Counted from the first letter of the stretch, positions 8,599 through 17,327 are shown. The stretch is DNA of 64,000 nt from JANQRZ01 sp965215165 (GCA_965215165.1 CBDCCX010000006.1:2852001-2916000), one strand, 5' to 3'. Made by a program: numbers and translations. Notes: generated by a model from the letters alone, not told the origin.

Positions 8599-11436
8599 CT
8601 ACGCACTCAGCACCAGGGCTTCGACGCGGGCCTTCGCCTCCTCCAGCAGTCGCACAGACTCCGCACGCAGGCGGCGCGCTTCCATCGCGATGCGCTCGAA
8701 CTCGTCTTGGACTTCCCGGTCCACGACGGGGACGACAATCTTCTCCACGTCCGCCGGGCGGAGGTGAAGCTGGCCGGTCGCGCCTGTCACCCAGCTTTCG
8801 ATCTGGATCTGGCCGGGAGGCGAGGCGAGGTACGCTTGGAGGTAGTACGGGTTGAGTACCGACTGCCGAACGACCGTCACCTCGCTGACCGTCGTGTGCG
8901 GTTCTGGGTGGTCGAAGATCTGGACCTTGCCGATGGAGCCGTACCCGATGGAGGAGATAAGCACGTCTCCCCGCTTCAGTTTGAACCGGGCCTGCTTGGG
9001 CAACGTGCGCTTGAAAGAAGCGGTGTCCTCAATGTCCGAGAGGTCGCCCGAGCGGATGACGGGGACGCCTGACTCGGTATAGCCTTTGGGTGTCTTCCCT
9101 TTGAGTACGTCCCCGATAGCCCCAAGACGGACCCCATCCATGCGTTCGGCGTGGGCGACGGCAGCGCGGACGTGGGGCGAGAAATGCTCGGCATCCAGCC
9201 GCTCTGCACTGGCGGTAGCGCTGAACGGAGCAGAGTACGTCCTCTCCGTCGGTTCGCCGTGAGACTCAGGCAATGCCTCTTCGGGGCGGGTTCCAAAAGA
9301 AAGTTTCTCCTCGCGGGCGAAGGCTGCGAACGCCTCTGCGATGGTCTCACGCTGCGGTAAAACGGTAAGGAGTCGCTTATACCGCGCTTCGGCGGCGGCC
9401 AACGCCTCGGGATTGCCCGCCAGCCGGGCGCGCTGGCGCTCCATCTGGCCGCGCAGAACTGTGCGTGGGTCGAAGAGGTCGTGGTCCACTATCGGGTGGC
9501 CCTCCAGGTCCAGAAGCAGCCCACCGTCCTCAGGGTCTGCGAGATAGACATACTCCCCGCGTCCGTTCTTCCCGCTGTGCTTGGACGTGGCGAAGAAGAT
9601 GTCATAGTTGTCTCGGCGGGGGTTGTAGCTGTCGCTCTCTTCGTCTTCGTTCCACTTCTGTAGGAAGAGAACGCTTGTTTTTGTATTCGTATGAGGCTTG
9701 AACGTGTCGATCCCTACGCTCACCACGGCCACGATCCGGGCGTGCTCGGCGATCCAGGCGCGGAGGTAGCCGTCGGTGACGTTGTTGAAGCGGCCCTGCG
9801 GCAGCACCACGGCCATGCGCCCGCCGGGCCGGAGGAAGTCCAGGTTGCGCTCGATGAAGAGCACGTCGCGCGGTTGCTTGTCCGCCCACGAGCCGGACTT
9901 CTCGCGGTAGCGCGCGAAGGGGTTGCGGCGGTAGGCGGCGAGCGCCTCGGGGTCGTCGGCGAGCTTGTCAGGGTCTACGCTCTCCACCTTACGCGACAGC
10001 TCGTACTGGCGGAGGATGCGGGCGTCGGCGATGTCGCCCGCGAAAGGCGGATTGGCTAGGAGCACATCGAAGTCAAAAAAGCGCATGGCTTCCTCGTTCT
10101 CGCGGCGCTCGGCGGCGGTGCCGCCCCGACGGAGGCGCGGCTTGAGGCCCACGCGGACCTCCTCGTCCCACTCGCGCGGATCCAGCGTGTTGGCGCGGTA
10201 GACGTTCGTCTTGCCGTCACCCGCGATGAGGTTGAGCGCGCGGGCCACCTTGACCGAGCGGGCGTCGAAGTCGAGGGCGTAGACCTTTTCGCGGGCGTAC
10301 TCCGCCTGCCAGGGTTTGGGGCCGTCGGCGGTGAACTCGTCGCCCCAAACGTGGAACAGCGCATGGACTGTGAACCCACACGAGCCTGCCGCCGTGTCGA
10401 TCACGTACTCGTCGCGCTGCGGGTCTGTCATCATCACGGCCATGTCGATGACGTGGCGCGGCGTGAAGTACTGCCCCTTTGAGCCCTTCGCGACGGCGAC
10501 TGTCAGGTACTCGAATGCCTCGTCGATGACCTGGAGGTTGGAGTTGAACAGCTTGATCCCCTGGAGGAACGAGACGCAGGTCTTGATCTGGCCCGGCGTG
10601 AGGTTGATCGTCTCGCCGTCAAGGAAGACGCCGGGCCACTTTTCCTTTGCGGCGTCGAAGAGGGTGCGCAGGCGCTCGGCGGTCTTCGTTTCGGTGCCGG
10701 CCACGCGGAACTGCACCAAGCGGTCTTTCCGCTCGTTCGTCGCGGCCCACTCGTCGTAGAGCTTGGCGTAGATCAGCTTGAACACCTCCTCGAAGGCGTC
10801 CACACCAGAGTTGGCGAGGACGAGGTTTTCGAGGTCGAGGATGATGGACTTCAGCGTGAGCCGCTCGGTGACGAGGCGGTTCTCCTCGGCTAGCTGGTCG
10901 ATCGTCAGGTCGCGGTTGAGGACGTCCTCAATGTCCTCCGTCGCAAGCGGGAGCCGGTCGAGGGCGACATATTCCGCCCCTTTCCCCTTCTTCTCTTCGC
11001 GGTGGAGGATACGGATCGTCGCGCCGTTGGTCCAGACCGCGAGTGGAGCGCCCTTCGCGTTCGCGTAGGTCTTGAGCTGTTCGATCCCCTTTTTCTCCTT
11101 CGGGCGCTTGACTTCGACGATAACGTAGGCCGCCTGCGGGTCGTCGGCATCGGTCACGATAATGTCGGCGGACTTCGACGTGTCACGCCCCATCCGCACG
11201 GCTTTCTCGACCCCTATCTGGTCGAGGGGGTACCCATACTTGCCGAGGAGCTGGCGGAGGAAGAGTTGCCTAACGATCTCTTCCGGCTTTGCGCGCACGT
11301 CCTTCCCGCGGATGGGGTCGTGGAGGTACGGCTTCCCTCTTTTGTCAATCAGTTCAAGAGCAGCGACCTCGTCGGCCGTGAACAGGTCAAGCCCGTAGTT
11401 GCTGGTTCGGAGGATGTCGGCAATAGAGTGTTGCAT
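8599..11436 (-). CDS. Single-chain restriction-modification enzyme: HsdR_N-like nuclease, N6-adenine methylase, specificity domain
   Basis: 945 residues from ATG 11436 (MQHSIADILRTSNYGLDLF); the frame opens 57 bp earlier but the upstream part is not protein-like. The N-terminus resembles the HsdR_N_2 nuclease: Asp91 (SADIIVTD), Glu108 and Lys110 (VIVEVKRP), a PD-(D/E)xK site. An HsdM-type methylase follows, with motif I DTAAGSCGF (~345) and motif IV NPPF (462-465). The C-terminus (~760-945) is one HsdS-like half: one target-recognition domain (GDVLKGKTPKGYTESGVPVI) and a coiled-coil. No helicase domain or separate HsdR is present, so it resembles type IIG enzymes more than type I. It should methylate adenine at a site read by its single TRD and cut unmodified DNA. 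First gene of the island operon. Confidence 0.88.
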   Translation of the reverse strand: MQHSIADILRTSNYGLDLFTADEVAALELIDKRGKPYLHDPIRGKDVRAKPEEIVRQLFLRQLLGKYGYPLDQIGVEKAVRMGRDTSKSADIIVTDADDPQAAYVIVEVKRPKEKKGIEQLKTYANAKGAPLAVWTNGATIRILHREEKKGKGAEYVALDRLPLATEDIEDVLNRDLTIDQLAEENRLVTERLTLKSIILDLENLVLANSGVDAFEEVFKLIYAKLYDEWAATNERKDRLVQFRVAGTETKTAERLRTLFDAAKEKWPGVFLDGETINLTPGQIKTCVSFLQGIKLFNSNLQVIDEAFEYLTVAVAKGSKGQYFTPRHVIDMAVMMTDPQRDEYVIDTAAGSCGFTVHALFHVWGDEFTADGPKPWQAEYAREKVYALDFDARSVKVARALNLIAGDGKTNVYRANTLDPREWDEEVRVGLKPRLRRGGTAAERRENEEAMRFFDFDVLLANPPFAGDIADARILRQYELSRKVESVDPDKLADDPEALAAYRRNPFARYREKSGSWADKQPRDVLFIERNLDFLRPGGRMAVVLPQGRFNNVTDGYLRAWIAEHARIVAVVSVGIDTFKPHTNTKTSVLFLQKWNEDEESDSYNPRRDNYDIFFATSKHSGKNGRGEYVYLADPEDGGLLLDLEGHPIVDHDLFDPRTVLRGQMERQRARLAGNPEALAAAEARYKRLLTVLPQRETIAEAFAAFAREEKLSFGTRPEEALPESHGEPTERTYSAPFSATASAERLDAEHFSPHVRAAVAHAERMDGVRLGAIGDVLKGKTPKGYTESGVPVIRSGDLSDIEDTASFKRTLPKQARFKLKRGDVLISSIGYGSIGKVQIFDHPEPHTTVSEVTVVRQSVLNPYYLQAYLASPPGQIQIESWVTGATGQLHLRPADVEKIVVPVVDREVQDEFERIAMEARRLRAESVRLLEEAKARVEALVLSA

Positions 11437-11457
11437 AGGGAGGAGTGGATGCGGATG

Positions 11458-11464
11458 AAAGTTA
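11458..11464 (-). promoter_or_regulatory. Candidate promoter -7 box of the island operon
   Basis: TAACTTT on the minus strand, 21 nt before the RM start codon, fits the TAnnTTTG type -7 box known for Bacteroidota. A TTTG lies 26 bp further upstream, slightly longer than usual spacing. It lies inside the island, so the operon probably carries its own promoter. Confidence 0.4.
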
Positions 11465-11510
11465 CGTCCCCTCTTCTCACAGGGTGCGCCCAAATTGTCG
11501 AACGAAGGGA

Positions 11511-11720
11511 TACGACCCGGTCTTCGGCGCGCGCCCCTTGAAGCGCGTGCTCCAGCGCGAGGTCGCCAACCGGCTGGCCGAGCAGATGCTGGCCGGCTTC
11601 GCGCGCGAGGGCGCCACGGTGACGGTCGACGCGCTCGGCGACGGCTCGGGCCTGACGCTCACCACCGACGCCGCCGCACCGAGCGAGGACGCCGTGACCG
11701 CGCCGGCGGCCGAGGCGTAG
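11511..11720 (+). pseudogene. Displaced clpB 3' end (right copy of the duplication)
   Basis: Encodes 69 residues plus stop that match the ClpB C-terminus with six substitutions, in the same orientation as clpB. It has no AAA+ domain and no start of its own; the open frame runs into unrelated upstream sequence only by chance. Its third codon positions are nearly all G or C, like the chromosomal flank, whereas the copy fused to clpB uses cta, ctt, agt, gat, gca, gtt, act and gct. This suggests that this is the original chromosomal tail, cut off when the island entered. Confidence 0.85.
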
Positions 11721-11777
11721 CCGTTCACGAAACTGATGCACGGGCCGGGCAGCTTTTCCCTGAGCTGTCCGGCTCGT

Positions 11778-11783
11778 TATGTT
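11778..11783 (+). promoter_or_regulatory. Candidate -7 box before the delta-60 gene
   Basis: TATGTT, 34 nt upstream of the ATG at 11817, fits the TAnnTT pattern seen before several genes in this window. Confidence 0.3.
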
Positions 11784-11816
11784 AGGGCGACCTCTTCCCC
11801 AGCCTTCCGCGCGCTC

Positions 11817-13364
11817 ATGCACCGCTTCCTGCTCACCCTCGCGCTCCTCCCGCTCGTCGCCCTCGCCCAGCCCGGCACGCTCGACCCGTTGTTCGGGGAC
11901 GGGGGCACAGTCTTTCTCACGCCGGACCCAGTAGCCGGTACCGGTGCCGTCGGGCTGACTGCCGACGGGAAAATCGTTCTCGCCGGAATCGTCGGAGGCG
12001 ATGCCGCTGTGCTCCGGCTCAGCCCCGACGGCAGCCTCGACACCGACTTCGGCAACGATGGCTACGCCCTCGTCGACCTCGGCGGCGGCGAGGACCAGTT
12101 TCTCGGTCTCATCGTGCGGGCCGACGGGTCGCTCGTCGCCTCGGGGCTGGGGACGAACAGCCAAGGGGACGGTGTAAACGTGCTCGCTGCGTTCAGCGCC
12201 GAGGGCGTGCTCGATCCGTCGTTCGGCAACGGGGGGACAGTCACCCTCAACGAGGGTTTCGAGAGCCTCCAGTTTACGCGTCTCGCGGAGCGTCCGGGTG
12301 GTTCCCTGCTCGTCACAGGGGCCGGCATTCCGCCGGACGCGGACGACTCGGTCGCCATCGTGGCGCAGCTTTCGGCCGACGGTGCACTCGACGGTGCCTT
12401 CGGGACGGACGGCATCGCGCGCATCGCCCTCGCCGGGCGAGGCGTCGTGGGGCAGGACCTCGCGGTGCAGGCCGACGGGCGCATCGTCGTGGGCGGGCTG
12501 GCCTCCGGCGCGCTCTTCGATATCGAGCCGTTCGCGGCGCGTCTCACCGAAACCGGGTCGCTCGACGAGTCGTTCGGCGTCCGCACATTTGACTTCGGTG
12601 CCAGCTTCAGCTTGGTCAGCGGCGTGCTCGTGGACGAGGCGGGGCGCGCGGTGCTCGTGGGCCTAGCCGCGGACCTCCTCGCCGGTTCGTCCTCGCTCGT
12701 CCTCGCCCGCCTGGCCGCGGCCGACGGATCCTTGGATACCTCCTTCGGGGAGGGGGGCTTGGTGGTCACTACGCTCGGAACCGAGATCGCGCAGGGCACC
12801 GACGTGCTGGAGCAGAGCGACGGCAAGCTGCTCGCGGCAGGCCCCGCCGGGCCGAACGGCAGCGAGGCTGATTTCGCCGTAGCGCGGTTTACGTCCGACG
12901 GGTCGCTCGACGACTCGTTCGGCAACGGCGGGGTTGGTATGGCTGACATCGGCGTGCTGGACATCCCTGCGGCGCTCGCGCTCCAGGCCGACGGGAACGT
13001 CGTGGTCGCTGGCTATGCGAGCACAGCCGGCGGCACGCCGGTCGGGATCGAGGTGGCGCGGTTCGAGAACGACGGCCGGCCGAGCGCGGTGGAGCCGCTG
13101 CCGAGTGCGTCGGCGATTCGCCTCGGCGCGCCGTACCCGAACCCGACGGCCGGGGCAGCGTGGCTCCCGGTCGAGGCCCCGCCCGGCGTCGCGGTCCGCG
13201 TCGAGGTGTTCGACCGGCTCGGGCGGCGCGTGGCCGTGCTCCACGACGGGCCGGCGACGGGGGCACTGCTTCGCCTCGACCTGAGCGAGCTGGCGAGCGG
13301 AGCGTATGCCGTCCGAGCGGTCTCCGGCGGAAGCACGGTGGCGCGGTGGCTCATCCGCCCCTAG
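11817..13364 (+). CDS. Secreted delta-60 repeat protein with type IX-style sorting tail
   Basis: 515 residues. The start at 11817 gives a clean signal peptide (MHRFLLTLALLPLVALAQ); the open frame begins 81 bp earlier without signal-like sequence. The body is about seven delta-60 repeats, each with the core G(S/T/V)LD.(S/D)FG.(D/G)G, spaced 60-70 residues, predicted to form a beta-propeller-like array. The C-terminus (PYPNPTAGAAWLPVE, DRLGRRVAVL, LASGAYAVR) is a Por/T9SS-type sorting domain, so the protein should cross the outer membrane and may be surface-anchored. The role is unknown; such repeats occur in large secreted proteins. It begins just past the displaced clpB tail, so it was probably clpB's native downstream neighbour. 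Confidence 0.85.
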   Translation: MHRFLLTLALLPLVALAQPGTLDPLFGDGGTVFLTPDPVAGTGAVGLTADGKIVLAGIVGGDAAVLRLSPDGSLDTDFGNDGYALVDLGGGEDQFLGLIVRADGSLVASGLGTNSQGDGVNVLAAFSAEGVLDPSFGNGGTVTLNEGFESLQFTRLAERPGGSLLVTGAGIPPDADDSVAIVAQLSADGALDGAFGTDGIARIALAGRGVVGQDLAVQADGRIVVGGLASGALFDIEPFAARLTETGSLDESFGVRTFDFGASFSLVSGVLVDEAGRAVLVGLAADLLAGSSSLVLARLAAADGSLDTSFGEGGLVVTTLGTEIAQGTDVLEQSDGKLLAAGPAGPNGSEADFAVARFTSDGSLDDSFGNGGVGMADIGVLDIPAALALQADGNVVVAGYASTAGGTPVGIEVARFENDGRPSAVEPLPSASAIRLGAPYPNPTAGAAWLPVEAPPGVAVRVEVFDRLGRRVAVLHDGPATGALLRLDLSELASGAYAVRAVSGGSTVARWLIRP

Positions 13365-13420
13365 CGCCGGACCCGCCGGCCCGCCGGGACGTATCCCCCA
13401 CTCATCAGCCCTCTGCTGCC

Positions 13421-13954
13421 ATGCCTCCGACCGTTGACGATCTCCCCGGCCTTTCGTGGCGCGCGCTGTGCGAGGACCCTCGCTTCGCCTTCCTCGCCGA
13501 CCAGCCCTTCAAGATCGAGACCAATCGGAGGGGCCAAATCGTTATGAGTCCGACCTATCAGCGCCACGGCTACTTTGCTGCCGAGATCGCTTTTCTCCTT
13601 CGGACGTTGCCCGACGCGCCAGGGGCTGTCGTGGTCGAGTGCGCGGTGCGGACGGCCGACGGGGTGAAAGAGGCAGACGTGGCCTGGTACACGGCCGACC
13701 GGTGGGCGCAGGTCAAGGACGCATACGACGCCCCGGTCGCCCCGCAAATTTGGGTCGAGGTGCTCTCGCCCTATAACACCACGGGCGAGATAGACGAGAA
13801 GCGGCAGCTCTACGTCGGGGCCGGGGCCGAGGAGGTCTGGACCTGCGACGCCGAGGGGCACCTACGCTTCTTCGACCGGGCCGGAGAGCGCAGCCGCTCC
13901 GGCCTCGTCCCTGCCTTCCCGGACCGCATCGGCGAGGACGCGGCCGGCAGCTAG
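13421..13954 (+). CDS. Uma2 family (DUF820) endonuclease-like protein
   Basis: 177 residues from ATG 13421. Uma2 proteins have a PD-(D/E)xK nuclease fold, are common in cyanobacteria and some Bacteroidota relatives, and mostly lack a known biological role. Family marks here: RRGQIVMSPTYQRHGYFAAEI near the N-terminus, KEADVAWY (catalytic Asp region), PQIWVEVLSPYNTTGEIDEK (Glu-x-Leu-Ser-Pro, with Lys supplying the basic residue) and YVGAGAEEVWTCD. It is 56 bp after the delta-60 gene on the same strand; a functional link is not evident. Confidence 0.85.
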   Translation: MPPTVDDLPGLSWRALCEDPRFAFLADQPFKIETNRRGQIVMSPTYQRHGYFAAEIAFLLRTLPDAPGAVVVECAVRTADGVKEADVAWYTADRWAQVKDAYDAPVAPQIWVEVLSPYNTTGEIDEKRQLYVGAGAEEVWTCDAEGHLRFFDRAGERSRSGLVPAFPDRIGEDAAGS

Positions 13955-13993
13955 CCTCCCTGCTTTCTCTCACTCACCCAACCACACGTCCCC

Positions 13994-14266
13994 ATGGGCC
14001 ACCCCGACCAGCACACGCCCGACGACCACCGCTCTTCCACCGACCAGAGCGCCCCGAAGCCGAACGTCTCCCAAGACCTCACCGACGATCTGAGCGACGA
14101 CGCCCTCGAAGACGCTGCCGACACGGGGGCCGAGGTTCGCACGCCCGAGCCGGACGCCGACCGGCAGGGCGAGGCGGGCAACGCCTACGTCGGCCGCGAG
14201 ATGCGCGAGGACATGAAGCACAACGCCCGCGTCGAGGACGCCGACCGGGTGCAGAAGGGCGAGTAG
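13994..14266 (+). CDS. Small acidic hydrophilic protein
   Basis: 90 residues, rich in Asp, Glu, Gln, Arg and Ala, without hydrophobic segments, so probably disordered in part. I do not recognise a family. It starts MGHPDQHTPDDHRSS and has a central acidic stretch LTDDLSDDALEDAADTG. A strong terminator follows 39 bp after the stop, which supports a real short transcription unit. The composition recalls small stress-type hydrophilic proteins, but that is only an impression. Confidence 0.55.
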   Translation: MGHPDQHTPDDHRSSTDQSAPKPNVSQDLTDDLSDDALEDAADTGAEVRTPEPDADRQGEAGNAYVGREMREDMKHNARVEDADRVQKGE

Positions 14267-14304
14267 CCGGCGGCTGGGTTGCCGAGCGAGCCGCCGCCGA
14301 GCGA

Positions 14305-14336
14305 GCCACCGTGCCTCCGGGTGCGGTGGCTTTTTT
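14305..14336 (+). terminator. Rho-independent terminator
   Basis: Stem gccaccgtgcc / ggtgcggtggc (two G-T pairs) around a tccg loop, then six T. It follows the small acidic gene on the plus strand. Confidence 0.8.
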
Positions 14337-14527
14337 CGTGGCGCAGAGTGAGCAGCGATCGGGCAGCGCCTGGACTCGCACGACCGGCCGGCCGGCGGTT
14401 TCTTGCGACTCCTTTCTCCCAACGGTTCGCAGAGGGCGGCGTCTCTGCTTCTCCCATCCGCGTCGGCGATGGCCCCCCCGAACACCGAACCGCGTATGCT
14501 ATAGGGCACCTCTCCCTTCGGTCTGCT

Positions 14528-14746
14528 ATGTCCCCCACGTACCCTCTTCCTGCTGCCGTGCCCGACCCGCTCGCGCCGGAGACCCTCGTCGTCGTCCCGC
14601 TCGGCGACAGAGTGTACCGGTATACGGTCTCGCCACGCTCAGCGTGGACGGCGGAAGACTTGGGCCGCATCCTCGGTGCGATCGTGGCCTCGGGGGCGGA
14701 CGAGTCTGCCGGCGATGGGGCGACTCGGTTGCCAGCGGAACCGTAG
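14528..14746 (+). CDS. Hypothetical small protein
   Basis: 72 residues from ATG 14528 (MSPTYPLPAAVPDPLAPETL). No family recognised and no signal peptide. The middle (VVVPLGDRVYRYTVSPRSAW) reads like a folded beta-strand segment. An upstream tatgctatag at ~14505 could be a promoter. It runs convergently into the kinase gene with a 4-bp gap. The open frame extends upstream, but that part overlaps the terminator region and looks non-coding. Confidence 0.4.
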   Translation: MSPTYPLPAAVPDPLAPETLVVVPLGDRVYRYTVSPRSAWTAEDLGRILGAIVASGADESAGDGATRLPAEP

Positions 14747-14750
14747 CCGG

Positions 14751-17327
14751 TCAGCCGTCGAGCTCCGCCAGCGTCTCCTCGAACGTGGTGCGGGCCGCGT
14801 CGTTTGGCTCGTCGAGCGTGTCTAGCCGCGCGAGGCCTCGCTGGAGCACGGCGCGCGCGCCGGCGGTGTCGCCGGTGGCGTCGAGGGCACGCGCCAGCTG
14901 AGCCCGGGCGTCGACCTCCCGGGTATGGCCCGGCGGCAGCAGCGCCTCGGTAATGCCCAGCGCCTCGCGGAGAAGGGGGATCGCCTCGCCCGGTCGCCCG
15001 CGCTGCCGGAGCGTCGTGCCGAGCGAGATCAGCCCGGTCGCGGTGCGGGGATGCTGATTTCCGAACACCACCCGCCGCGTAGCCAGCGACTGCTCGAAGA
15101 GCGGCTGTGCCTCGTCGAACCGCTCCTGCCGGGCCAGAATGGTCGCCAGCTTGCTCTGGGCGACGGCTACGTTTGGGTGGTCCGGGCTGAGCAGCTCTAC
15201 GCTGAGCGCCAGCGCATCGCGCGAGAGCGCCTCGGCCTCCTCGAACCGGTCCATCTGCCCGAGCATCGTCGCCAGGTTGCCCAGGCTGACGGCGACCGTC
15301 GGGTGACGGTCCCCGAGGAGCGCGCGGTGGAGGGCGAGACCCTCGCGCATCAGCGGCTCGGCCTCCTCAAACCGTTCGAGGGCGAGGAAGAGGGAGCCGA
15401 GGTTGTCGATGTGGATCGCCAGGCCTGGGACCGGCGCGCCCTCGGCTTCGGAGACGGCGCGGTCCACCGCGATGACGCGCTGGAGCGAGGGGATCGCTTC
15501 GTCGTACCGGCCCTGGCGGTAGCGCATGATGGCGAACTGGTTCAGCGTGGATCCAAAGTCGAGCGAGAGCGTGTCGCCGGCCGCTTCGTAGAGCGCGACG
15601 GCGTCGGTGAGGTAGCGCTCGGACCCGGCGAGGTCACCCAGCCGGCCTCGCGTCATGCCGAGGTTGCCTACGGCCATTGCGTAGCGGACCGGCTCGTCGG
15701 CGCGGACGGGGCCCAGCACGTCGATGATGCGGCGGAAGAGAGTGTCAGCACGGGCATAGTCGCCCAGGCCAAGATGTGCTCCAGCAATAGCATCGAGGAT
15801 TTGGGCTCGGACGAGCGGCTCGTCGGCCAGCTCGTCCTCCAGCCGCTCGGCCCCGCGGACGAGGAGGTCGTTCGCCGTCAGCGAGTCGCCGAGTGCGACG
15901 CCTGGGTCGGCGGCGGAGAACAGGCTTGCCAGGAAGTCGGCCGTGGCCGTGGCGGTTAGCGCCTCGGTCTCGGCGCGGGCCTCCGCCGCGCGCGCCTCGG
16001 CGGCTTGCCAGAGCGCGACGCCGAGGCCGGCCGCGAGCGCGAGGAAGACGAGCGCCGCCGCGCCGATCCCGAGCCGGTGGCGGCGGACGAACTTGCGCGT
16101 CCGGTACCCGGCGGTGTCCGGCCGCGCCTTGACCGGCAGCCCGCCGAGGTGGCGGCGCACGTCGTCGGCGAAGGCGTCGGCCGAGCCGTAGCGCCGCTCC
16201 GGTTCTTTGCGGAGCGCCGTCAGCACGATCTGGTCGAGGTCGCCCGCGAGGCGGCGGCGGAGCGCGGACGTATCGGCCCGGCGGGCCCGGCTGAGTGTGT
16301 CGGGCGTCGTCGCCAGAGTGTCCCCAGCCGTCGCAAGCGGCTCGGTGACGGCGGTGCTCGGGCGCGTCGGGGCCTCCTCCAAGATCGCCCGCTCCATCTC
16401 GTGACGCGCGCGCGTCGAGAGCTGATAAGGCCGGCGGCCGGTCAGCAGCTCGTAGAGCAGGATGCCGAGCGCGTAGACGTCGGTCGCCACGGTCACGGCC
16501 TCGGCGCGGACCTGCTCGGGCGCGGCGTATTCCGGGGTCATCACCTGCACGCCCACGCGCGTCTCGGCGACGGTAAAGGGCGCGTCGTCTTCGAGCAGCT
16601 TGGCGATCCCGAAGTCGAGCAGCTTCACCGTCCGGTCGTCGGTGACGAGGATGTTCGACGGCTTGAGGTCGCGGTGGACGACCAGGTTGCGGTGGGCGAA
16701 GGCGACGGCCTCGCAGACGGTCTCGAAGAGGGCGAGGCGCTCGTTGACCGAGAGTCGCTTGCGGTCGCAGTAGGCCGTGATCGGCTCGCCGTCGACGAAC
16801 TCCATCGCCAGCCACGGGCGGCCGTCCCCGAGGTCCCCGGCAGGCTCGGTCACGCCGCCGTCGAGCAGCCTCGCGATGTGGGGGTGCTCGAGGCGGGCCA
16901 GGATGCTGCGCTCGGCGCGGAAGCGCGCGGTGACCTCCGGCGCGAGGCCCGGCCGGACGAGCTTGAGCGCGACCGTTTGCGCGAAGGTGTCGTCGGCGCG
17001 CTCGGCGCGGTAGACGGTCCCCATCCCGCCCTGCCCGAGGCGCGGCCCGACGCGGTACGGCCCGACGAGCGTCCCGGCCATCGGGTCGCGCTCGGCGAGG
17101 GCGGCGTCGAGCGCGGGGCCGAGCACCTCGGCGTTGAGGCGGCCGAGGTAGCCCTCGGCTCCGCTGTCGGCCGCGAGCAGCGCCTCCACCTCCTCGCGGA
17201 GGCTCGGGTCCGGGACGCCCTCGGGCGAGCGGCAGGCCGTGTCGAGAAAGGCGGCGCGCGCGCCAGCGGGAAGATCGGCGGCCTGCTCGAAGAGGCGCTC
17301 GACGTGCTCCCATCGGTCGGAGGTCAT
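14751..17327 (-). CDS. Membrane Ser/Thr protein kinase with C-terminal TPR repeats
   Basis: 858 residues. The kinase domain (~90-380) has the Gly loop LGQGGMGTVYRA, Lys in VALKLV, catalytic HRDLKPSN (~Asp219) and metal-binding LLDFGIAKL. One transmembrane helix follows (GIGAAALVFLALAAGLGVALW, ~430), so the kinase is cytoplasmic. The C-terminal half holds many tetratricopeptide repeats of the LGNLA / A..L..R.L......G..HP type, placed outside the membrane in related proteins. The N-terminal ~80 residues (WEHVERLFEQAADLPAGARAAFLD) are typical of ECF-associated kinases. It lies 42 bp downstream of an ECF sigma gene on the same strand, a pairing well known in Rhodothermota, Acidobacteria and Planctomycetes. 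The target and signal are unknown. Confidence 0.93.
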   Translation of the reverse strand: MTSDRWEHVERLFEQAADLPAGARAAFLDTACRSPEGVPDPSLREEVEALLAADSGAEGYLGRLNAEVLGPALDAALAERDPMAGTLVGPYRVGPRLGQGGMGTVYRAERADDTFAQTVALKLVRPGLAPEVTARFRAERSILARLEHPHIARLLDGGVTEPAGDLGDGRPWLAMEFVDGEPITAYCDRKRLSVNERLALFETVCEAVAFAHRNLVVHRDLKPSNILVTDDRTVKLLDFGIAKLLEDDAPFTVAETRVGVQVMTPEYAAPEQVRAEAVTVATDVYALGILLYELLTGRRPYQLSTRARHEMERAILEEAPTRPSTAVTEPLATAGDTLATTPDTLSRARRADTSALRRRLAGDLDQIVLTALRKEPERRYGSADAFADDVRRHLGGLPVKARPDTAGYRTRKFVRRHRLGIGAAALVFLALAAGLGVALWQAAEARAAEARAETEALTATATADFLASLFSAADPGVALGDSLTANDLLVRGAERLEDELADEPLVRAQILDAIAGAHLGLGDYARADTLFRRIIDVLGPVRADEPVRYAMAVGNLGMTRGRLGDLAGSERYLTDAVALYEAAGDTLSLDFGSTLNQFAIMRYRQGRYDEAIPSLQRVIAVDRAVSEAEGAPVPGLAIHIDNLGSLFLALERFEEAEPLMREGLALHRALLGDRHPTVAVSLGNLATMLGQMDRFEEAEALSRDALALSVELLSPDHPNVAVAQSKLATILARQERFDEAQPLFEQSLATRRVVFGNQHPRTATGLISLGTTLRQRGRPGEAIPLLREALGITEALLPPGHTREVDARAQLARALDATGDTAGARAVLQRGLARLDTLDEPNDAARTTFEETLAELDG

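Larger units (their letters stand above)
6067..11510. mobile_element. 5.4-kb defence-type genomic island inserted at the clpB 3' end
   Basis: The stretch between the two clpB tails holds exactly one minus-strand operon of three overlapping or nearly touching genes: RM enzyme, HEPN-like protein, AlbA_2 protein. Its G+C is visibly lower than the flanks, especially 6350-6480 and 8000-8600. No integrase, transposase or terminal inverted repeat is present, so whatever moved it acted in trans or by homologous recombination through the shared clpB sequence. Boundaries are set by the duplicated tails and are uncertain by tens of bases. Confidence 0.7.

Noticed and set aside
11445..11720. A separate small gene of 91 codons
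   Set aside because: Only the last 69 codons are protein-like and they are a copy of the ClpB end. The first 22 codons are the upstream region of the RM operon read by chance. Better explained as a displaced gene tail.
13160..13420. N-terminal extension of the Uma2 protein
   Set aside because: This part overlaps the end of the delta-60 gene in another frame and is Arg/Pro/Gly noise; the family fold begins right after ATG 13421.
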